From an uncultured Erysipelotrichaceae bacterium (GTDB lineage Bacteria; Bacillota_I; Bacilli_A; RF39; UBA660): DNA of 11,604 bases. The notes below the pieces were generated by a model. It saw nothing but the letters and a program-made list of their open reading frames with translations. It ran no database searches and was not told the DNA's origin. Shown here piece after piece: positions 6,046-11,604 of this stretch. The stretch covers positions 1 through 11,604 of the forward strand of contig CADBMO010000025.1 of assembly GCA_902795755.1 (NCBI GenBank). Direction: 5' to 3'. Position numbers and translations under genes: made by a program. How positions within the stretch are numbered: position 1 is the stretch's first letter; each line of letters opens with the position of its first letter.

Positions 6046-8194
6046 CATTTTCTTCTAATTTAACTAATACCTCTCTAGGCTTAGAACCATTAGGTCCACC
6101 AATGATACCTCTATCTTCTAATAAATCTATCATTCTAGCAGCTCTATTATAACCAAGCCTATATTTTCTTTGAAGTAGTGATGCACTTACCTTACGACTT
6201 TTTACAACGAATTCTACTATTTCGTTATACAAAGGATCATCATAGTCTTCTTGAAGTGAACCACCTGATGAAGATGATGTAGATGATTGAGTTAGATTAG
6301 TAAACTTATCATCGTACTCTGCCTTTCTTTGTTCACATGTATATTTAACTACTTTTTGAACTTCTTCTTCAGATACAAACGAACCTTGTATTCTAGTAGG
6401 TGTCCCCTCACCCATTGGTAAGAATAACATATCACCTTTACCAATTAGTTTTTCTGCACCACCCATATCTAAAATAGTTCTAGAATCTATTTGTGAAGAT
6501 ACCGCAAACGATATACGAGATGGTATATTAGCTTTTACAACACCGGTAATTACATCCGTTGAAGGTCTTTGCGTTGCAACAATTAAATGAATACCAGCAG
6601 CACGTGCCATTTGCGTAATACGCATAATAGAATCTTCTACTTCTTTTGCAGCAACTAACATTAAATCAGCAAGCTCATCAATTAATACAACTATGTATGG
6701 TAACTTAGCTTGTTTATTTTCAGATTTTTCGTTTTGTTTATCTATTTTTCTATTATAACCTTCTATGTTTTTAGTACCAGTTTCTTCAAATAAGTCATAC
6801 CTATGTTCCATCTCTTCAACTATCTTTTTAAGAGCAACTGAAGCTTTTTTAGGATCTGTTACAACTGGTGTTAACAAGTGAGGTGCACCATTATACATAG
6901 AAAGTTCTACCTTTTTAGGGTCAACCATAACTAATTTTACTTCATCTGGTTTAGCTCTCATTAATATTGAAGTAATAACTGAGTTAACACATACTGACTT
7001 ACCTGAACCAGTTGCACCCGCAATAAGAAGGTGTGGGGTTTTGTTAATTTCCATCCATTTTGGATTACCCATTATGTCCCTACCTAAAACAGCAAGTAAT
7101 TTTGAATCACTTAACTCTTTTGGTACTGATTGTAATACTTCTCTTAATGATACTGGTGTAGTAACTTTATTAGGTATATCAATACCAATTGTACTTTTAC
7201 CAGGAATAGGAGCTTGTATTCTTACATCTTTAGCAGCAAGCGCAAGCGCTATTTCCTTATTTAAGCTTAGTATTTTACTTACTTTTGTACCAGATTTAAC
7301 TTCTAACTCATATTGTGTAACGGTTGGTCCTACATGAACTGCAACAACCTTTCCGTTAATATCAAAATCTGCTAATACTTGTTCTAGTAGCTTTTGATTA
7401 GAAGAAATATTTTCTTCATTAGCTTTTGTATTAACTTTCTTAGGTACATTTAATAAAGTTATTGGTGGTAGATTATACTCACCTTCAATAATTGGTGCAC
7501 TAGGTGCCACCTCTTCATTAGTATTTGCTTTAGTTAAATCATTTATGTTAGATATAACAACCTTTTTATGACCAGGATCTTCCTCTTCCTCTTCACCTTC
7601 TTCATCTTCTTCAGTTTCTTCTTTATGAAGCCACTTATCCGGTAATATTTTAAGTAATATCCATCTAAGTACTGAAGCTGGTGAAGCATTAAATATTAGC
7701 ATTATACCAAATAACACAAATGAATATGATATAATTTTTGCACCTATTATATCAAATGCAAGGGTAAATAAGTATGCAAATAGCGCACCTATTAGACCAC
7801 CACCTTGTACGAAGTTAACATCGTACCAAGCACTTGATGCATTATCAATAGTTGCTTGAAATACCGCCGAACCTAAATTTGTATCATACATTATAAACTT
7901 AATATGTGCTAGCGTTAAAAACGCTATTGCTATTAAATAAAATCCTATTAATTTTGGTTTAAATAATTTTGGCTTTTCTCTAAATAATAATACATATAAC
8001 CCAATAATTAAGAAGAAAACAACCCCCCAATTATAATATGATCCAAATAAAAATATAGAAAAACCACTAACAACTTTTCCAATAGGACCCGTTCTTAATA
8101 ATCCTAACACGGTTAAAACTATATATAATATTCCTAGTATTTCTACTGGAATGTGTTTCTTTTTACTACGAGAAGATTTCTTTTTCTTAGCCAC
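6029..8194 (-). CDS. ftsK: FtsK/SpoIIIE family DNA translocase
   Basis: Membrane-anchored, ATP-driven pump that moves chromosomal DNA through the closing septum; 721 residues. The N-terminus is basic, then about four membrane segments lie within 18-170 and an acidic linker at 192-206. The motor domain has Walker A GATGSGKS (393-400) and Walker B VVLIDELADL (502-511). Motor motifs VDPKKVEL (424-431) and MARAAGIHLIVATQRPS (529-545) are intact. The C-terminal winged-helix gamma domain, which reads chromosome polarity, spans about 650-713 (RKYRLGYNRAARMID). The linker is short, so SpoIIIE/SftA-like rather than long E. coli FtsK. I chose the GTG at 8194: AAGGTGA lies 4 nt upstream and the promoter -10 is at 8220-8225. 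An in-frame TTG at 8260 would lie upstream of transcription. Division and sporulation roles cannot be separated here. Confidence 0.95.
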   Translation of the reverse strand: MAKKKKSSRSKKKHIPVEILGILYIVLTVLGLLRTGPIGKVVSGFSIFLFGSYYNWGVVFFLIIGLYVLLFREKPKLFKPKLIGFYLIAIAFLTLAHIKFIMYDTNLGSAVFQATIDNASSAWYDVNFVQGGGLIGALFAYLFTLAFDIIGAKIISYSFVLFGIMLIFNASPASVLRWILLKILPDKWLHKEETEEDEEGEEEEEDPGHKKVVISNINDLTKANTNEEVAPSAPIIEGEYNLPPITLLNVPKKVNTKANEENISSNQKLLEQVLADFDINGKVVAVHVGPTVTQYELEVKSGTKVSKILSLNKEIALALAAKDVRIQAPIPGKSTIGIDIPNKVTTPVSLREVLQSVPKELSDSKLLAVLGRDIMGNPKWMEINKTPHLLIAGATGSGKSVCVNSVITSILMRAKPDEVKLVMVDPKKVELSMYNGAPHLLTPVVTDPKKASVALKKIVEEMEHRYDLFEETGTKNIEGYNRKIDKQNEKSENKQAKLPYIVVLIDELADLMLVAAKEVEDSIMRITQMARAAGIHLIVATQRPSTDVITGVVKANIPSRISFAVSSQIDSRTILDMGGAEKLIGKGDMLFLPMGEGTPTRIQGSFVSEEEVQKVVKYTCEQRKAEYDDKFTNLTQSSTSSSSGGSLQEDYDDPLYNEIVEFVVKSRKVSASLLQRKYRLGYNRAARMIDLLEDRGIIGGPNGSKPREVLVKLEENENEED

Positions 8195-8219
8195 TATATC
8201 ACCTTCTATCTTCAGTTTA

Positions 8220-8248
8220 ATTATATCACGTAATATTAAAGATGTAAA
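8220..8248 (-). promoter_or_regulatory. promoter of ftsK
   Basis: On the minus strand TTTACA (8248-8243) and TATAAT (8225-8220) are separated by exactly 17 nt, with a TGA extension before the -10. This is the best promoter match in the window. It predicts a start near 8213 and a leader of about 20 nt before the GTG. It confirms that ftsK is transcribed independently of the terminated rel-pap2-ogg operon upstream. Confidence 0.78.
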
Positions 8249-8284
8249 TTTTGTAAACAAATTCTTTATATAATTTTACATTTA

Positions 8285-8313
8285 ATAAAAGCATTCGTTT
8301 ACTTCGAATGCTT
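8285..8313 (-). terminator. terminator of the rel-pap2-ogg operon
   Basis: The arms 8289-8297 and 8305-8313 (AAGCATTCG / CGAATGCTT) pair perfectly over 9 bp with a 7-nt loop. On the minus strand the stem is followed by TTATTAAA, so with the last stem bases the tract reads TTTTATTAAA, a moderate T-tract. The glycosylase stop codon TAA (8301-8299) lies in the loop. Confidence 0.65.
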
Positions 8314-9141
8314 ATTCCTACCATAATTAAACATATATTGAATTGCAAGTCCAGAATATTTTCCATAAGTTTCCTTTGCAAAATGGCGAATATTTGCTTC
8401 ACCTTCAATACCATATGTTTGCTTCATTACTTTTTTAACCCATGTATCAACAGGGAAAACATCATACTTTTGATATGCAAATAATAAAATACAAGATGCA
8501 ACTTTAGGGCCAATACCATTATTCTTTTGTAAATCTTCTAAAGCTTCATCAGTACTCATATCAAAGTATTTATTTAAATCTAGACTTCCTTTATTTATTT
8601 TATCAACGATAGCTTTTAAATATTTATCCCTAAAACCAACTTTACAATTACGATACTCTTCTTCAGTTACGTCTTTTAAATCCTTATAGTTTGGAAACAA
8701 ATAATACTCCTTATTATTAAAGCATACTTTTTTTCCATATTTTTTAGCAATATTATTTAGTGCACTTGATATTTGTGGAACACCATTATTAGCAGATATA
8801 ATATATGCAATAATTGTTTCAAATGGATCTTGTTTTATCATTTTAAGACCCTTAGAAAACTCAACTGCCGGTATAATATTAGTATCCATTTTTTTAATTT
8901 TTTCATTTATTATTGAATAATCATTATCTAAATCAAAATATTCTATTACTACTTTTTCTAAGTCATTTTCATCATTAGAAAAAACGCATAAATAATCATC
9001 TTTAATACTAGCATTAATTACTCTATCTTTTAATACAACATCATAACTACCATCGTTTAGTTTTTCAAACCTAAATATTTGACCACAAGTTATTGTTGAA
9101 TCTAAATCAAAACTATTTTTTAGTCTTATCTTTAACACCAT
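8299..9141 (-). CDS. ogg: OGG1-type 8-oxoguanine DNA glycosylase/AP lyase
   Basis: Base-excision repair enzyme that removes 8-oxoguanine from DNA and nicks the strand by beta-elimination; 280 residues. An N-terminal OGG_N region contains TCGQIFRF (18-25), matching the CGQ-F-W motif of OGG1. The helix-hairpin-helix is LQKNNGIGPKVASCILL (204-220), where K213 is the Schiff-base lysine (human K249 equivalent). D232 in FPVDTWV is the catalytic aspartate (human D268 equivalent). Having both the lysine and the aspartate makes it a bifunctional OGG1 rather than a monofunctional AlkA. Clostridium species carry such bacterial OGG1s. The ATG at 9141 has AAGGAG 4 nt upstream, inside the pap2 gene, and the genes overlap by 29 nt, so translation is probably coupled. 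It is the last gene of its operon. Confidence 0.88.
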   Translation of the reverse strand: MVLKIRLKNSFDLDSTITCGQIFRFEKLNDGSYDVVLKDRVINASIKDDYLCVFSNDENDLEKVVIEYFDLDNDYSIINEKIKKMDTNIIPAVEFSKGLKMIKQDPFETIIAYIISANNGVPQISSALNNIAKKYGKKVCFNNKEYYLFPNYKDLKDVTEEEYRNCKVGFRDKYLKAIVDKINKGSLDLNKYFDMSTDEALEDLQKNNGIGPKVASCILLFAYQKYDVFPVDTWVKKVMKQTYGIEGEANIRHFAKETYGKYSGLAIQYMFNYGRNKHSK

Positions 9142-9748
9142 TAAACTCCTTATTCATAAACATATTTGATATTATCAAAATAATAGTTCCTAAAATAACA
9201 CTTCCTAAAACATCACTTACATAATGTGCTCCAAAATATATTCTACTTATACCGGTTAAAATAATCATTAGGGTAAAACCTATTAATAATGATTTTCTAA
9301 ACTTACCATGTACCTTTTTATAAACTAATAGCATCAATGTTCCATATAATAAAAACGCAGATATCGTATGACCAGAAGGATATGAGAAGCCATCTTGTAC
9401 AATCCATTTCCATGCTGGTCTTGCTCTTTTTATAATATGTTTAATTACCTGCATTAAAACAACACCCGATATAACGTTAATAACAACATATTTAAAACTA
9501 GATAAATCTTTTTTAGTATAGAAAAGTATACCAGTTAAAACAACTAACACACTAATTCCAATGGTGGATGCTAAATGAGTAATTACTCTTAAAAATTCCG
9601 TTAAAGGTGTATTTTTTATTTTTATTATATTATCAAAAATATTCTTATCAATAACATCCATCTTACCAAATGCTACAAATAATGATAGCAAAGTAAAACA
9701 TATTAATAATATTGCTATAAAATAATACTCTTTTTTTATTCTTTTCAT
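9113..9748 (-). CDS. PAP2-family membrane phosphatase (lipid phosphatase)
   Basis: Integral membrane phosphatase, 211 residues, with about five or six hydrophobic segments starting at residue 9. All three PAP2 signature blocks are present: K103-x6-R110-P111, P124-S-G-H127 and S168-R169-x5-H175-x3-D179. H127 and H175 are the expected nucleophile and proton-relay histidines. Likely substrates are undecaprenyl pyrophosphate, as for BcrC, or phosphatidylglycerol phosphate and phosphatidic acid, as for PgpB; sequence does not decide. The active site should face the outer side of the membrane. The ATG at 9748 is 6 nt past the rel stop with a weak AGGTAAGT ahead of it, so it depends on the rel transcript. 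Its 3' end overlaps the glycosylase gene. Confidence 0.88.
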   Translation of the reverse strand: MKRIKKEYYFIAILLICFTLLSLFVAFGKMDVIDKNIFDNIIKIKNTPLTEFLRVITHLASTIGISVLVVLTGILFYTKKDLSSFKYVVINVISGVVLMQVIKHIIKRARPAWKWIVQDGFSYPSGHTISAFLLYGTLMLLVYKKVHGKFRKSLLIGFTLMIILTGISRIYFGAHYVSDVLGSVILGTIILIISNMFMNKEFNGVKDKTKK

Positions 9749-9754
9749 ACTTAC

Positions 9755-10867
9755 CTACTTTCTTTTAGATAGCTTTCCTAATTCTTTAATCATATGTTCA
9801 CTAACGGTTTTTTGCTTATCTTCACTCCAATTAGCGAAAACACCTAAGTTATTAACCTCTTGCATTTCTCGAGTTCTAATCCTAACTTGCACTTCACTAT
9901 CTTTATATATAATATTCGTATTAAGTGATCTATAACCATCCTTTTTAGGGCACGCAATATAGTCTTCCACTTTACTAAAAACTGGAGTTCCCATTCTATG
10001 AACTATTCCAAGAGTTTGATAACATATTTTAGAATCTTCAACAATCATTTTAATTGCTAATAAATCATTAATATTCTCTAACCTAGTACCATTTAGTTTA
10101 TCCAAATACATGCCACCAACGTTTTTAACACGATACTTATACTTCATAGCATAGCCATATCTACACAAAGCATTTTGCATCTCTTCTCCCAAATTATTTA
10201 ATCTACTATTATACTTTCTTTCAAGCTCATTTTTTATTTTCATATATTCAAAAAATGCTTCGTTATCTAAATAATATAAACATAAGTCTTGTAACTCATC
10301 TTTTACTTCGTAAATACCAAATATTTTTAATATTGGGATATAAAAATCTTTAGATTCAGTTGCTATTTCAATTTGTTTTTCTCTTGGTAAGGCATATAAT
10401 GTATACATGTTATGAAATCTATCCGCAGTTTTAACTGCTGCTACCCTAATATCTTTTTTAGTACCAGCTAGTATTTTTTCATGAGTAGGTTCATTTACAT
10501 CCCTACCTATTTTAGTTACTCCATCTACTATGGTTGCAACATCAGTTCCAAATCTTTTTTCTATTTTATCTATTGAATAGCCAGTGTTTTCTGGAACATC
10601 ATGCAAAAGTGCCGCAATTGTAGATGGCCCATCAAGTCCAATTGATGCAATAATACTAGCAACTCCTATTGGGTGATTAATATATGGTTCACCACTTTTA
10701 CGTTTTTCTTTTGCATGCTTTTCTTGTGCTAATAAAAGCGCCTCATATATTTTATTAACATCATTTTTATCAAATTGTCTACATTCTGGTATCTGTTTTA
10801 AAAACTCTTTTTTATCTTTAGCAAGCATATTTTCTAACTTAGGAAAATATTTTCTTGGATTATCCAT
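9755..10867 (-). CDS. short RelA/SpoT-like protein with degenerate catalytic sites
   Basis: A 370-residue homologue of (p)ppGpp synthetase/hydrolases. It has an HD domain (about 40-160) and a RelA_SpoT domain (about 235-347), and lacks the C-terminal TGS/ACT half of long Rel proteins. HD site: R56, H65, H89-D90, E93, D149 and N153 are kept, but the usual HDxxED reads HDVPEN (N94). Synthetase domain: R246-x-K248, D268 and G311-Y312 are kept. The usual SLHTT is SLNTN (N316), the catalytic Glu of E-x-Q-IRT is Gln (V-Q327-V-R-IRT), the Arg of DLLAIR is Lys273, and AAHW is FANW. Synthesis of alarmone is therefore doubtful; hydrolysis is possible but also altered. Start: ATG at 10867 with a GGGGG run 7 nt upstream. 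It is first in an operon with pap2 and ogg. It could be a dedicated hydrolase, a sensor or a decayed paralogue. Confidence 0.8.
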   Translation of the reverse strand: MDNPRKYFPKLENMLAKDKKEFLKQIPECRQFDKNDVNKIYEALLLAQEKHAKEKRKSGEPYINHPIGVASIIASIGLDGPSTIAALLHDVPENTGYSIDKIEKRFGTDVATIVDGVTKIGRDVNEPTHEKILAGTKKDIRVAAVKTADRFHNMYTLYALPREKQIEIATESKDFYIPILKIFGIYEVKDELQDLCLYYLDNEAFFEYMKIKNELERKYNSRLNNLGEEMQNALCRYGYAMKYKYRVKNVGGMYLDKLNGTRLENINDLLAIKMIVEDSKICYQTLGIVHRMGTPVFSKVEDYIACPKKDGYRSLNTNIIYKDSEVQVRIRTREMQEVNNLGVFANWSEDKQKTVSEHMIKELGKLSKRK

Positions 10868-10888
10868 AACATCGCCCCCAAACTACTT

Positions 10889-10900
10889 ATTTATATAATA
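10889..10900 (-). promoter_or_regulatory. possible -10 region of the rel operon
   Basis: On the minus strand 10900-10889 reads TATTATATAAAT, containing several overlapping -10-like hexamers 20 to 30 nt ahead of the rel ATG. A promoter is needed here because the yvcK terminator lies just upstream. No -35 better than the T-rich tail of that terminator is visible, so the exact hexamer is uncertain. Confidence 0.35.
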
Positions 10901-10912
10901 CTACAAAATAAG

Positions 10913-10934
10913 AAAAAAAGCACGCTTACGTGCT
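10913..10934 (-). terminator. rho-independent terminator of yvcK
   Basis: The arms 10919-10924 and 10929-10934 (AGCACG / CGTGCT) form a perfect G+C-containing 6-bp stem with a 4-nt loop. On the minus strand it is followed by seven T residues (10919-10913), then TCTTATTTT. The yvcK stop TAG (10935-10933) overlaps the base of the stem. Confidence 0.8.
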
Positions 10935-11604
10935 ACTTAATTAATTCCTCAAATATTTTTAATGATAGTTTAATTGGATCATGTTTAAGAGTTTCAGAAT
11001 AATTGGTAATAAAATCATCTTTTACCACCCTTACATTCATTTTATTTAATTCTTCTTTATCAATTATAACTGGATCTTTTTCTTCTTCCCTGTGATATTT
11101 TTCTATGTACTCATCAGGTATTTTACCATCATTAACTATTACGGTATCAATCTTTCTTTTTCCTAAATGATCATTTAATACTTTAATATGCTTACTAACG
11201 GTAAAATCATCAGTCTCTCCAGGTTGGGTAAACATATTACATACATAAACTATCTTAGCATTAGACTCATCTATTGCCTTAATAACATCTTTACATATTA
11301 GATTACATATTATACTAGTATATAAACTCCCCATACTAAGTATTATCATATCAGCGTTTTTAATATCTTTAATTACCCATGGATTTACCCTAGGTTCTTC
11401 CATGTAACGTACATCTTTTATTTTCTTATTTGACATGGTAATATGATGTTCTCCTACTACCAAAGTGTCATCTTCCATAACACCTACTAAATGACAATTA
11501 TCTTCGGTAAGAGGTAGTACTTTACCTTTTAAATTAAGAACTTTAGATAATGACTTAATACCTGATGATAAATTACCAGTAATATTACAAAGTGCTGCTA
11601 ATAA
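10933..11604 (-). CDS. yvcK: YvcK/CofD-like cell-shape and carbon-metabolism factor, 5' end missing
   Basis: The frame stays open from the stop at 10933 to the right edge, giving the last 223 residues of a protein normally near 320. The N-terminal third is outside the window, and the ATG at 11478 is internal. The fragment opens with LLAALCNITGNLSSGIKSLS, typical of YvcK. It continues with KGKVLPLTEDN (27-37), MGSLYTSIICNL (91-102) and VYVCNMFTQPGETDDF (119-134), hallmarks of the YvcK/gluconeogenesis-factor family. YvcK binds UDP-sugars and supports wall synthesis and growth on gluconeogenic carbon in Bacillus. Odd point: the usual GPGSLYTS reads SMGSLYTS (90-96 region). The usual downstream neighbour whiA is absent; a terminator and the rel operon follow instead. 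Confidence 0.93.
   Translation of the reverse strand, partial: LLAALCNITGNLSSGIKSLSKVLNLKGKVLPLTEDNCHLVGVMEDDTLVVGEHHITMSNKKIKDVRYMEEPRVNPWVIKDIKNADMIILSMGSLYTSIICNLICKDVIKAIDESNAKIVYVCNMFTQPGETDDFTVSKHIKVLNDHLGKRKIDTVIVNDGKIPDEYIEKYHREEEKDPVIIDKEELNKMNVRVVKDDFITNYSETLKHDPIKLSLKIFEELIK

Noticed and set aside
7807..7826. Near-perfect 20-bp palindrome centred on GTTAAC inside ftsK
   Set aside because: It has one mismatched pair and lies in coding sequence that encodes a plausible membrane-loop stretch. A repeat of this quality is expected by chance about once in a window of this size.
8195..8260. Longer FtsK beginning at an in-frame TTG at 8260 (22 extra residues)
   Set aside because: The -10 and -35 of a strong promoter lie inside this extension, and the GTG at 8194 has a good ribosome binding site, so the extension would not be transcribed.
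146..11604. Possible UGA recoding, since none of the ten visible stops is TGA
   Set aside because: Tryptophan codons in the genes are TGG and no gene needs an in-frame TGA to be complete. Ten genes is too small a sample in AT-rich DNA to infer a changed code.
1..11604. CRISPR arrays, insertion sequences, tRNA or rRNA genes, prophage attachment sites
   Set aside because: No spaced direct repeats, transposase-like frames, terminal inverted repeats or cloverleaf-like GC-rich segments were seen; intergenic space is under about 125 bp everywhere.

Overview
The window is strongly AT-rich (roughly 30% G+C by eye). It is densely packed, with AGGAGG-type ribosome binding sites and a gene set typical of low-GC Firmicutes: YvcK, an FtsK/SpoIIIE translocase, the YmfF/YmfH M16 pair, a YhaQ/YhaP-like ABC exporter and a Clostridium-type OGG1. 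Tryptophans are TGG and every stop seen is TAA or TAG. The best guess is a small-genome, uncultured Bacilli or Clostridia relative (RF39-like Mollicutes are plausible). Sequence alone does not fix the genus.

Layout, left to right. (1) Positions 1-23 hold only the first codons of an unidentified minus-strand gene, with a strong RBS and an 11-bp hairpin in its leader. (2) Positions 4871 down to 146 are one tightly coupled minus-strand operon: inactive M16 subunit (YmfF-like), active M16 zinc peptidase (YmfH-like), ABC ATPase, ABC-2 permease, then a terminator. (3) At 4977-6032, on the plus strand, lies a divergent protein with an M3-like HELGH...ExxSxxxE zinc site. It shares a compact back-to-back promoter region with ymfF. 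(4) At 8194-6029 is an FtsK/SpoIIIE DNA translocase with its own promoter and a GTG start. It converges on the M3-like gene with a 4-nt CTAA overlap buried in a bidirectional terminator. (5) Positions 10867 to 8299 form a second minus-strand operon: a short, degenerate RelA/SpoT homologue, a PAP2 phosphatase and an OGG1-type DNA glycosylase, closed by a terminator. (6) At 10933-11604 is the 3' two-thirds of yvcK, cut off by the right edge, with its own terminator.

How they fit together. The spoIIIE...ymfF-ymfH neighbourhood is a known Firmicute arrangement. Here the M3-like gene sits inside it in reverse, and an ABC exporter is appended behind the peptidase pair, giving a peptidase-exporter operon. 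The rel-pap2-ogg operon joins a stringent-response-like protein, a membrane lipid phosphatase and oxidative DNA repair.

The points most worth a second look are the Rel-like protein, which has lost several synthetase residues; the unassigned M3-like metallopeptidase; and the habit of building terminators out of the stop codons. No mobile element, CRISPR array, tRNA or rRNA was seen, and no non-coding gap exceeds about 125 bp.
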